DNA of 5,111 bases from Streptosporangiaceae bacterium (GCA_030039095.1 JASHQP010000338.1:1-5111), one strand, 5' to 3'; shown: positions 1-5,111, counted from the first letter of the stretch. Program-made: numbers and translations. Notes: a model not told the origin generated them from the sequence alone.

Positions 1-945
1 CCGTACGGGACCACCGGGTGGATGCAGACCGGCTCGATCCTGCCCGCCGAGACGGTCGCCGCGTGCCGGGACGCCGACGTGATCCTCTCCGGCGCGGTGG
101 GCACGCATCCCGGCGTCACGGCCGAGCAGTGCCCGAACCCCGAGGCGGCGCTCATCGAGCTTCGTCACGCCTTCGACCTGCGGATCAGCGTGCGCACGGT
201 CTGCGTTCCCGGTGCGCGGGACGTGACGATCGTGCGCAACATCACCGGCGGCGCCTACGCCGGCCCCGACCGGCACACCGAGAGCGACGGGGCCCGCGCG
301 GCCGAGGACCTGCTGGTGCTCGAGCCCGCCCGGGTGCGGGAGGTGCTCGACATCGCGGTCGGCTACGCGAAGGAGCGCAGCGGCGGCCGGGTGATCAGCG
401 TGGACAAGGCCAGCGTGTTCGCCACGTCCCGGCTGTGGCGGCGGATCGCGCGCGAGACGGCCGCCGCGTCGGGGATCGCGATCGCCGACGTGAACGTCGA
501 CCGCGCCGCGTACGAGCTGGTCGCCCGCGCCGACCTGCCCTCGGTGATCGTCACCGAGGGCATCTTCGGCGACATCCTGTCCGACGTGGTCTGCGCCCGG
601 GCGGGCTCGCCCGCGCTGTGCGGCTCGGCGACCATCAACCCCGACCGCCGGTTCGGGCACGGGGCGACGGCGCTGTTCGAGCCGGCCCACGGGTCCTCGC
701 CGCACCGAACCGGGAGCCGCCGGTCGAACCCGGCCGGTGCCTGGCTGGCGGTCGCCGACCTGCTCGCCTGGTGCCCGGATCTCGCCGGCCTCGGGCTGCA
801 CACCGCGGTCCGCCGGGGCCTCGACGCCGTGCTCGCGGGCGCCGCGTCAACGTACGACCTGGCCCCGCCCGGAGCCGAGACCATCGGGCTCGAGGAGTTC
901 AACGCGCGCGTCCTCGACGCCATGACCCTGGAGGCGCACCGGTGA
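1..945 (+). CDS. Isocitrate/isopropylmalate dehydrogenase-family enzyme, 5' partial
   Basis: This is a beta-decarboxylating dehydrogenase of the isopropylmalate/isocitrate/tartrate dehydrogenase superfamily. Such enzymes oxidise and decarboxylate a 2-hydroxy acid bearing a 3-carboxyl group, using NAD(P) and Mg or Mn, in the cytoplasm. The reading frame is open from base 1, so the true start lies upstream; about 45-50 N-terminal residues are missing by comparison with LeuB (about 360 aa). Counting from the first codon, the substrate arginines align as R55 (ELRHAFDL), R65 (SVRT) and R79 (IVRNITGG). The catalytic pair is Y86 (GGAYAG) and K136 (VDKASV). The metal aspartates are D167 (NVDRAAY), D191 and D195 (FGDILSD). 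The nucleotide loop reads EPAHGSSPHRTG, with His235 where LeuB has the NAD-selecting Asp and NADP-type isocitrate dehydrogenase has Lys. The catalytic core is intact, so it is probably active, but neither substrate nor cofactor can be named. Its stop overlaps the start of the next gene by four bases. The family call is firm; a leuB or icd symbol is not justified. Confidence 0.9.
   Translation, partial: PYGTTGWMQTGSILPAETVAACRDADVILSGAVGTHPGVTAEQCPNPEAALIELRHAFDLRISVRTVCVPGARDVTIVRNITGGAYAGPDRHTESDGARAAEDLLVLEPARVREVLDIAVGYAKERSGGRVISVDKASVFATSRLWRRIARETAAASGIAIADVNVDRAAYELVARADLPSVIVTEGIFGDILSDVVCARAGSPALCGSATINPDRRFGHGATALFEPAHGSSPHRTGSRRSNPAGAWLAVADLLAWCPDLAGLGLHTAVRRGLDAVLAGAASTYDLAPPGAETIGLEEFNARVLDAMTLEAHR
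930..934 (+). promoter_or_regulatory. Ribosome binding site deciding the GTG start at 942
   Basis: GGAGG lies inside the end of the dehydrogenase gene, with a 7-base spacer to GTG at 942-944. Together with the GTGA stop/start overlap, it fixes the VOC gene start and indicates translational coupling. Confidence 0.75.
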
Positions 946-1382
946 CGACGCCGTTCCGTGAACTGCACCACATCTGCGTCGTCGTTCGCGACATCGAGGC
1001 CAGCGTCGCGTTCTATGAGTCGATCGGGATCGGGCCGTGGCAGGACTACCCGCCGCTGACGGAGTACACCCGGCTGGAGGTGCCCAACCCGGACGCGTTC
1101 TACGCGCTGAAATACAAGCTCGCTGACATCGGCGGCGTTCAGTTGCAGCTCTGCCAGCCGCCCGAGCTCGATTGCCCGCAACGGCGTTTCCTCGACTCCC
1201 GCGGCGAGGGCGTCTACCACATCGGGTTCGAGTCCGACCTCGACGATGCCGCAGCGGCAGCGGCGGGACTCGGCCTCGAGGTCCTGGCCCGCGGCCAGCG
1301 GGACAACGGCTCCGGGTTCATCTACTTCGACACCGCCGGCGACGCCGGGGTAGTGCTGCTGGCCCGCAAGACCGCCAGGTAA
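942..1382 (+). CDS. VOC-fold (glyoxalase-like) protein
   Basis: This 146-aa cytoplasmic protein has the two beta-alpha-beta-beta-beta modules of the vicinal oxygen chelate superfamily, closest in pattern to methylmalonyl-CoA epimerase and Glyoxalase_4-like members. Module one starts HHICVVVRDIEASVAFY (residues 9-25); module two starts around VYHIGFES (91-98). Aligned by eye with human MCEE, three metal ligands fit: H10, Q69 (in VQLQLCQP) and H93. The fourth, Glu in the family pattern GVLVEL, aligns with L140 in GVVLLA, so the usual His/Gln(Glu)/His/Glu site is incomplete. It may bind metal differently or act as a binding or metal-free member. The GTG start is chosen because it overlaps the upstream stop and has GGAGG seven bases before it. 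The same frame stays open much further upstream, but that stretch is Arg-rich nonsense lying across the dehydrogenase gene. The coupling suggests both proteins act on the same or consecutive metabolites. Substrate unknown. Confidence 0.85.
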   Translation: MTTPFRELHHICVVVRDIEASVAFYESIGIGPWQDYPPLTEYTRLEVPNPDAFYALKYKLADIGGVQLQLCQPPELDCPQRRFLDSRGEGVYHIGFESDLDDAAAAAAGLGLEVLARGQRDNGSGFIYFDTAGDAGVVLLARKTAR

Positions 1383-1396
1383 CGCGTGCTTTCTCC

Positions 1397-1405
1397 TGCG
1401 ATACT
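1397..1405 (+). promoter_or_regulatory. Possible extended -10 of a leaderless promoter
   Basis: TGC followed by GATACT resembles an extended -10 element. It ends six bases before the ATG at 1412, the spacing expected for a leaderless transcript starting at the ATG. No convincing -35 is visible, and no good Shine-Dalgarno precedes 1412, which fits leaderless translation. The first base of the hexamer is G rather than T. It would separate the operon at 1412-3511 from the dehydrogenase/VOC pair. Confidence 0.35.
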
Positions 1406-1411
1406 TGGGCG

Positions 1412-1681
1412 ATGCCCGAGACCGCTATCCCGATGTCGACCACGGACACACTGCCCGAAGCGCAGCACCAGGGTCACGTGATAAACCGTGCGTGCATATT
1501 GACGAGCCGTGACCATCCGAATCCGGGATCGGCCAGGGACGGGCTCGCCGAGTGGGCGCAGAAAAACCACTTTGACGCGGTCATCGGCGTGCGTTTGGTG
1601 GCAACCGCGGAAGTGCTCACGCCCGCGGAGATAACAACCGAGACCAAATGGGCCGCCTACGGGACGGCGATCGGCTGGTGA
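1412..1681 (+). CDS. Small YbjQ-like protein
   Basis: An 89-aa soluble protein without membrane segments. It opens with a STTDTLPE stretch (9-16), as YbjQ-family proteins open with TTxTLxG. Its C-terminal half reads FDAVIGVRLVATAEVL (54-69) and then KWAAYGTAI (79-87), like the family's ADAVVGV strand and its closing GTAV strand. YbjQ-type proteins (sometimes called heavy-metal-binding domain proteins) run about 100-110 aa and form oligomers; their role is poorly known. This copy is shorter in the middle, between residues about 33 and 50. The ATG at 1412 is chosen for the leaderless -10 spacing; the ATG at 1433 (residue 8) is a possible alternative and would still keep the whole domain. By hand count, G+C over 1441-1680 is 153/240, about 64%, somewhat below the surroundings, with AT-rich codons such as ATA and AAA. 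The stop is four bases before the next start, so they are probably co-translated. Family assignment rests on pattern recognition only. Confidence 0.65.
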   Translation: MPETAIPMSTTDTLPEAQHQGHVINRACILTSRDHPNPGSARDGLAEWAQKNHFDAVIGVRLVATAEVLTPAEITTETKWAAYGTAIGW

Positions 1682-1685
1682 GCGC

Positions 1686-2672
1686 GTGCCGAAGGCTCGG
1701 TCCGCCAGGATCTCACTGGTTCTGAGCGTCAGCCTGTTCGTCGCCGCGGGGCTGGTCATGGCCGCCGGTGCCGTCCTGGTCGTCCGCCACCACCCGCGCG
1801 AGCCCGCCAGGGCGGACGCGGCGCAGGCCCGGCGCCTGCCCGCGGCTTCGGCGACAGGGCCTGCCACGCCTTCGGCGGGCGGGTCTGCAACGTCGCGCGC
1901 CGTCTCGCCGGCCCGTCATCCCGCCGGGGCTTCGCCGCGCCCGGATCCTTTCTCGGCGGCGATCACGTCTTACCTGGCCGGCCGGGCGGGGGTGGTCGCG
2001 GCGGCGGTGTACGACCTCGGCACCCGCCAGCTCTGGGCCATCGGGCCCGGCACGCCGCAGGCGGAGGCGAGCGTCGTCAAGGTCGACATCCTGGAGACGC
2101 TGCTGACTCAGCAGGGCTCCGGCGGCCTGTCCGGCACGGACCAGGCGCTGGCACAGAGCATGATCGAGGACAGCGACAACGACTCGGCCACGGATCTGTG
2201 GGACGCGGTCGGCGGCCCCAGCGGAATCCGTTCCTTCAACGCCAGGGCCGGCCTGGCGGACACCACGCCGTCGCCCTGCGTGGAGTGCACGGGGTTCGCG
2301 TGGCCCGGGTGGGGCCTCACGACAACGACCCCGGCCGACCAGATCGCGCTGCTGCGCCAGATCGCCGTTCCCGGCGGGCTGCTCAGCACCGCGGAGCGCG
2401 GCTACGCCGCCCAGCTCATGGAGAAGATCACGCCGTCGCAGCGCTGGGGCGTGTGCGCGGGCGTCCCGGCGCAGGTCACGGTCGCGCTGAAGAACGGCTG
2501 GCTGCCGCTCAACGAGGCCGGGACGGACTGGCAGATCAACAGCGTCGGCTGGGTCTCAGGCCTGGGCCGGGACTATCTGATCGCGGTGCTCAGCACCGGG
2601 AACCCGACCGAGCAGTACGGCATCGACACGGTCGGCTGGCTGTCCGGCGCCGTCTGGAGGCACCTGGGGTAG
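1686..2672 (+). CDS. Membrane-anchored class A beta-lactamase-like serine hydrolase
   Basis: This 328-aa protein has a basic N-terminus (KARSAR), one hydrophobic segment at residues 9-33, a Pro/Ala/Ser-rich low-complexity linker (about 37-88) and an extracytoplasmic beta-lactamase/transpeptidase-like domain (about 89-328). The serine-enzyme motifs are visible: S129-V-V-K132 (SxxK), S163-D164-N165 (SDN) and K269-N270-G271 in the position of KTG. The TTTTPADQIALL stretch (212-223) matches the helix that follows the omega loop in class A enzymes. The omega-loop ExxLN motif that supplies the deacylating Glu is not recognisable. In its place is C198-V-E-C201, which may form a disulfide. It is therefore better called a penicillin-recognising serine hydrolase than a proven resistance enzyme. 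No lipobox Cys is seen, so the hydrophobic segment is a signal anchor or a signal peptide cleaved after it. The GTG start keeps the full hydrophobic segment; the next ATG at 1758 would cut it. It sits four bases after the YbjQ-like gene and two before the methyltransferase gene. Confidence 0.85.
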   Translation: MPKARSARISLVLSVSLFVAAGLVMAAGAVLVVRHHPREPARADAAQARRLPAASATGPATPSAGGSATSRAVSPARHPAGASPRPDPFSAAITSYLAGRAGVVAAAVYDLGTRQLWAIGPGTPQAEASVVKVDILETLLTQQGSGGLSGTDQALAQSMIEDSDNDSATDLWDAVGGPSGIRSFNARAGLADTTPSPCVECTGFAWPGWGLTTTTPADQIALLRQIAVPGGLLSTAERGYAAQLMEKITPSQRWGVCAGVPAQVTVALKNGWLPLNEAGTDWQINSVGWVSGLGRDYLIAVLSTGNPTEQYGIDTVGWLSGAVWRHLG

Positions 2673-2674
2673 CG

Positions 2675-3511
2675 ATGGCAGACCTGGAGTTCCGGCGTGA
2701 CCTGTACCGGGGGACCGCCCGCGACTACGACCGGTTCCGGGTACCGTACCCGCAGAGCCTGATCGATGACCTCGCGGCGCGGTCCGGAGCGAACGGCCAG
2801 GGCAGGCTGCTCGACCTGGCCTGCGGCACGGGCCAGGTCACGTTTGCCCTGGCCGGCCGGTTCGCGGAGGTCTGGGCCGTCGACCAGGAGCCGGACATGA
2901 CCAGCCTGGTGGCGCAGAAGGCCCGGGCGGCCGGGCTCGGCCACCTCCGCGTGATGACCTCGTCCGCCGAGAACCTGTCGGCTCCCGACGGCGGCTTCGA
3001 CCTGGTCACGATCGGCAACGCGTTTCACCGGCTGCCCCGTACGGGCGTCGCCGCCAGCGCCCTGCGCTGGCTCCGGCCGGGCGGCTTCCTCGCGCTGCTG
3101 TACAGCGGCGAGAACCCGTGGCGCGGCGACGCGCCATGGCAGCGGGCCATGGCGGGGGTCGTGGATTCCTGGATGGCCAGGTCGGGCGGCCACGACCGGA
3201 TTCCGGCCGGGTACGAGCAGGACCGGCGGGAGCGGCCCGACCGCGCCGTGCTGGCCGCCGCCGGGTTCGACGTCCTCGGCGATCGCGTGTTTCCGATCGA
3301 GCACGCCTGGAGCACCGAAACGCTGACCGGCCTCCTTTTCTCGACAGCGGTTCTTTCCCGCGGCGCACTCGGCGGTCAGGCCGGGGATCTCGCGGCGGAT
3401 CTGCGCCGCGAGCTCGGCGGCTTCGAGGAGGCCGGCGGGCTGCCGGAGACGATCGGATTCGTCTGTGAACTGGCCCGCCGGCCCCCGCAGGCGGACCGCG
3501 GCGACCGCTGA
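2675..3511 (+). CDS. Class I SAM-dependent methyltransferase
   Basis: A 278-aa cytoplasmic enzyme transferring a methyl group from S-adenosylmethionine to an unknown acceptor. Motif I is LLDLACGTGQ (45-54), which binds SAM. The acidic end of strand 2 is AVDQEPDM (68-75). A motif-II-like GGFDLVTIGNAFHRL (106-120) is followed by LRWLRPGGFLAL (130-141), the typical post-motif loop. The order and spacing match the UbiE/Methyltransf_11-type fold. Residues after about 145 form a longer C-terminal part with WSTETLTGLLFSTAVLS, probably the acceptor-binding cap. The ATG lies two bases after the hydrolase stop; GGGG at 2666-2669 gives a 5-base spacer, while GGAGG at 2656-2660 is further away (14 bases). 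It is the last gene of the operon, before a hairpin and T-run. The acceptor could be a small molecule; nothing nearby names it. Confidence 0.87.
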   Translation: MADLEFRRDLYRGTARDYDRFRVPYPQSLIDDLAARSGANGQGRLLDLACGTGQVTFALAGRFAEVWAVDQEPDMTSLVAQKARAAGLGHLRVMTSSAENLSAPDGGFDLVTIGNAFHRLPRTGVAASALRWLRPGGFLALLYSGENPWRGDAPWQRAMAGVVDSWMARSGGHDRIPAGYEQDRRERPDRAVLAAAGFDVLGDRVFPIEHAWSTETLTGLLFSTAVLSRGALGGQAGDLAADLRRELGGFEEAGGLPETIGFVCELARRPPQADRGDR

Positions 3512-3558
3512 CGGTTCCGGGCAGCCCGGCCTGCCCCGGTGTCTCCGCCGGCCGGGCC

Positions 3559-3584
3559 CCGCGACGGCGGAACGCGGCTTTTTT
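3559..3584 (+). terminator. Probable Rho-independent terminator after the methyltransferase gene
   Basis: CCGCG (3559-3563) can pair with CGCGG (3573-3577) around a 9-base loop, followed after one C by six T (3579-3584). A competing 7-bp stem, TCCGCCG (3544-3550) with CGGCGGA (3565-3571), overlaps it. A run of six T is rare in this G+C-rich window. It lies about 50-70 bases after the stop codon at 3511. Confidence 0.55.
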
Positions 3585-3645
3585 CATGAAACAGGCCCTC
3601 CTCGAGCCGCGCGGGAGGGGGCTGCACGGGCCCGCGATGGCGGCG

Positions 3646-3693
3646 GAGGCGGCAACGGGGTGCCGGAGAGAGGCGGCAACGGGGTGCCGGAGA
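3646..3693 (+). repeat. Perfect tandem repeat, 24 bp, two copies
   Basis: Bases 3646-3669 and 3670-3693 are identical at all 24 positions (core GGCGGCAACGGGGTGCC). The array ends one base before the promoter element at 3695. The unit is a multiple of three, and one open frame would read an eight-residue repeat (GGNGVPER/N), but that frame is probably not translated. Confidence 0.95.
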
Positions 3694-3694
3694 A

Positions 3695-3717
3695 CTGTCA
3701 GTGGGGGGAGTTAAGCT
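3695..3717 (+). promoter_or_regulatory. PafBC-type (RecA-independent DNA-damage) promoter for egtA
   Basis: The actinobacterial RecA-NDp/PafBC consensus is tTGTCRgTG, eight bases, TAnnnT. Here TGTCAGTG (3696-3703), exactly eight bases (3704-3711) and TAAGCT (3712-3717) match every position except the weakly conserved first t, which is C at 3695. In mycobacteria this class of promoter is activated by the WYL-domain regulator PafBC after DNA damage. Transcription would start near 3723-3725, leaving a leader of about 115 bases. The match is read directly; control by PafBC in this organism is inference. Confidence 0.7.
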
Positions 3718-3795
3718 GGTTTGCAACTGGTCGTCATGGCAAGAGACGGTCAGCACAGAGGACGGCTGTAATTTGGTCGCCCCCGCACCGACCCG

Positions 3796-3815
3796 CGGTG
3801 GACTTTAGTCCGCCG
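3796..3815 (+). promoter_or_regulatory. Palindrome: DosR/DevR-like box or leader hairpin
   Basis: The perfect 12-base core GGACTTTAGTCC (3800-3811) equals the core of the DosR/DevR box (GGGACTWWAGTCCC), with the outermost G and C of that motif replaced by T and G. As RNA, the segment 3796-3815 folds into an 8-bp stem (one G-U pair) closed by a UUUA loop, ending ten bases before the Shine-Dalgarno. It lies about 70-90 bases downstream of the expected transcript start, an unusual place for an activator site, so an operator acting as a block or an RNA structure is as likely. Confidence 0.45.
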
Positions 3816-3825
3816 GCCCGGACCT

Positions 3826-3830
3826 GGAGG
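3826..3830 (+). promoter_or_regulatory. egtA ribosome binding site
   Basis: GGAGG, continuing as GGG, lies eight bases before ATG at 3839. It is a strong site and decides this start. Confidence 0.85.
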
Positions 3831-3838
3831 GGGTCGTC

Positions 3839-4954
3839 ATGACCGTCCGCCATGTTGCCGCCATCCCCGCAGACGATCAGGCGGAGCCGCTGTCGGTCGA
3901 TGACGCCTATGCCAGATCGCACCAGGCGGCGCTCGCGCCGTCGGTGATCGGCTCCGTCGGGCTCGAGATCGAAAGTCACCTCGTCGACCTGGACGCGGTG
4001 GCGGACCGCGTGGCCTGGGACCGCGTCGATCCGCTTCCCGGCCAGGTGTGTGCCGCCGCCGGGCGCTCGTCGGTCACCCTGGAGCCGGGCGGGCAGTTCG
4101 AGCTGTCCGGCCCTCCGGCGCCGGACATCCAGACCGCCGTCACCGAGCTTTGCCGGGATGGCGGGAGTGCCAGGCAGGCCCTGGGCGAGTTCAGGCTCGG
4201 CGTCGCCCCGGCGGGCGCCGACCCGCTCCGTCCGTCCCGCCGGATCAACCCGAAGCCCCGGTACCGGGCGATGGAGCAGCACTATGCGGCCACCGGCCGG
4301 GCCGCATCCGCGAAGGTGATGATGAACTCGACCGCCGCTATGCAGGTCAATCTGCAGGCGGGGCCGGAACGCGGCTGGCCGGAGCGGGTGGCGCGCGCGT
4401 ACCGGCTCGGGCCGACGCTGGTGGCCATCTCCGCGAACTCACCCTGGCTGTCCGGCCGCGACACCGGCTGGAAGTCGGCACGGCAGCGGGCATGGGCCGG
4501 GTTCGACGCGAGGACGTGCGGGCCGGTGCCCGGCTGCGTGGCCGTGGAACCCGGCACCGACTGGGGCCTGGACCCGGCGTCGGCCTGGGCGCGTTATGCC
4601 CTGCACGCCCCGGTGACGTTCGTCCGCACCGGCGGCGACGACGCCGCGCCCGTGAAGACCTGCGTCCCGTTCGAGCAGTGGGCGAGCGGCGAGGTGCGCC
4701 TGGACGGGCGTCTGCCGACCGCGGCCGACCTGGACGTGCACCTCACGACGCTGTTCCCGCCGGTCCGGCTGCGCGGCTACCTGGAGCTGCGGTACCTGGA
4801 CATGAACGCGTCCCGGTGGTGGCCGGCGATCGCCGCCGTCGCCACCACGCTGATGGACGACCCGGTCGCCGCCGACCTGGCCACCGAGGCGACCGAGCGC
4901 GCCGGCGAGCTGTGCTACATCGACCAGCAGGCCAACAGCGGCGCGGGCGGCTAA
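3839..4954 (+). CDS. egtA: Glutamate-cysteine ligase EgtA, short C-terminus
   Basis: EgtA joins glutamate to cysteine with ATP, giving gamma-glutamylcysteine, the sulfur donor substrate used by EgtB in ergothioneine synthesis. The 371-aa protein shows the GCS2-type ligase pattern: GLEIESHLVD (41-50) with the metal-binding ExE, VTLEPGGQFELS (79-90), DPLRP (128-132), RYRAMEQHY (141-149), MMNSTAAMQVNLQAG (161-175), ANSPWLSGR, then near the end TTLFPPVRLRGYLELRYLDM. It stops soon after MDDPVAADLATEATERAGELCY; EgtA proteins usually run about 400-430 aa, with a further helical segment after this point. I found no continuation in the other frames before 4997, so this looks like a real shortened end rather than a single recent frameshift. 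The start is set by GGAGG eight bases upstream. A PafBC-type promoter and a palindrome lie in the leader. No egtB, egtC or egtD is visible within the window. Confidence 0.88.
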   Translation: MTVRHVAAIPADDQAEPLSVDDAYARSHQAALAPSVIGSVGLEIESHLVDLDAVADRVAWDRVDPLPGQVCAAAGRSSVTLEPGGQFELSGPPAPDIQTAVTELCRDGGSARQALGEFRLGVAPAGADPLRPSRRINPKPRYRAMEQHYAATGRAASAKVMMNSTAAMQVNLQAGPERGWPERVARAYRLGPTLVAISANSPWLSGRDTGWKSARQRAWAGFDARTCGPVPGCVAVEPGTDWGLDPASAWARYALHAPVTFVRTGGDDAAPVKTCVPFEQWASGEVRLDGRLPTAADLDVHLTTLFPPVRLRGYLELRYLDMNASRWWPAIAAVATTLMDDPVAADLATEATERAGELCYIDQQANSGAGG

Positions 4955-4968
4955 CGCGGGTTTCCGCG
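4955..4968 (+). other. Small hairpin after the egtA stop
   Basis: CGCGG (4955-4959) pairs with CCGCG (4964-4968) around a GTTT loop, directly after the TAA. No T-run follows, so it is unlikely to be a full terminator and may only attenuate or stabilise the transcript. The next gene starts 28 bases later. Confidence 0.4.
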
Positions 4969-4996
4969 CTGAGCGGCAGGAAGGGTAGAGGCAGGC

Positions 4997-5111
4997 ATGC
5001 AGACGGCAACATCCCCGGTTCGCGCGGCCCAGGCACGCCGGGCGGCGCGCGTGGGCCACGCGATCCGGTCGCCCCGGGCGCGCCGGCTTCGGCTCGGGCT
5101 GCTGTTCGTCA
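4997..5111 (+). CDS. Hypothetical protein, 3' truncated by window end
   Basis: An ATG at 4997 opens a frame that stays open to the window edge, giving 38 residues. It is preceded by GAGG (4988-4991) five bases upstream and GGAAGGG (4979-4985) a little earlier. The visible part is strongly basic (many Arg, as in RRAARVGHAIRSPRARR) and then turns hydrophobic (LGLLFV), the pattern of a cytoplasmic tail before a first membrane segment. It lies 42 bases after egtA with only a weak hairpin between, so it may be co-transcribed. It does not look like the start of EgtB. No family can be named from this length. Confidence 0.6.
   Translation, partial: MQTATSPVRAAQARRAARVGHAIRSPRARRLRLGLLFV

Larger units (their letters stand above)
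3512..3838 (+). other. 327-base noncoding regulatory region upstream of egtA
   Basis: This stretch separates the methyltransferase from egtA. In order it holds a terminator-like hairpin with T-run (3559-3584), a perfect 24-bp tandem repeat (3646-3693), a PafBC-type promoter (3695-3717), a possible 11-codon upstream ORF (3736-3771), a palindrome/hairpin (3796-3815) and the egtA ribosome binding site (3826-3830). An open + frame crosses it but begins inside the methyltransferase gene, runs through the terminator and ends just past the egtA start; I do not regard it as a gene. Confidence 0.75.

Noticed and set aside
18..941. Upstream extension of the VOC reading frame as a long fused protein
   Set aside because: The stretch is Arg/Pro-rich low-quality sequence lying across the clearly conserved dehydrogenase gene in another frame; the GTG at 942 has its own RBS.
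363..1220. Long open frame on the minus strand
   Set aside because: It is opposite two well-supported genes, shows no recognisable domain, and is typical of spurious antisense frames in G+C-rich DNA.
3736..3771. Upstream ORF of 11 codons (MARDGQHRGRL) in the egtA leader
   Set aside because: There is no good Shine-Dalgarno and no regulatory amino-acid run such as Cys or His repeats; a chance frame cannot be excluded.
3729..3841. Direct repeat GGTCGTCATG at 3729-3738 and 3832-3841
   Set aside because: Ten bases only; the second copy spans the egtA start codon and the first spans the weak upstream ATG. Probably chance.
3465..3842. Open + frame across the intergenic region with an eight-residue repeat
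   Set aside because: It starts inside the methyltransferase gene, crosses the terminator and the promoter, and ends just past the egtA start; the repeat peptide is explained by the DNA tandem duplication.
3734..4282. Minus-strand frame opposite egtA and its leader
   Set aside because: It is a shadow of the EgtA coding sequence without domain signal or a plausible ribosome binding site.

Overview
The window is about 70% G+C, with GTG starts, strong Shine-Dalgarno sequences and tightly packed genes all on the + strand. Together with a clear EgtA (the glutamate-cysteine ligase of the actinobacterial ergothioneine pathway), this points to a filamentous or related actinobacterium (Streptomyces or Streptosporangiales type). 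The genus cannot be fixed from the sequence. I see no tRNA, rRNA, CRISPR array, transposase or phage gene.

Layout: (1) Positions 1-1382 hold a two-gene translationally coupled unit. The 5'-truncated isocitrate/isopropylmalate dehydrogenase-family enzyme ends in a 4-base GTGA overlap with a VOC-fold (glyoxalase-like) protein. Both depart from their families at residues that matter: the NAD-selecting Asp of the dehydrogenase is His, and the fourth metal ligand of the VOC protein is a hydrophobic residue. (2) Positions 1412-3511 hold three close-packed genes: a small YbjQ-like protein, a membrane-anchored class A beta-lactamase-like serine hydrolase, and a class I SAM methyltransferase. They are separated by 4 and 2 bases and probably form one operon. 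It may start at a leaderless promoter just before 1412 and end at a hairpin plus T-run near 3559-3584. (3) Positions 3512-3838 are noncoding and carry most of the regulatory signal: the terminator, a perfect two-copy 24-bp tandem repeat, a promoter that fits the PafBC-type (RecA-independent DNA-damage) consensus, and a palindrome that matches the core of DosR/DevR boxes and can also fold as an RNA hairpin. (4) Positions 3839-4954 encode EgtA, which lacks the usual C-terminal segment. A new gene then starts at 4997 and runs off the window.

The most interesting signal is the regulatory region in front of egtA. It suggests that synthesis of a low-molecular-weight thiol or ergothioneine precursor is tied to genotoxic stress, and perhaps to redox or hypoxia signalling through the palindrome. 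The dehydrogenase/VOC pair is a plausible but uncharacterised metabolic unit. I found no clear evidence of a wholly new multi-gene system.
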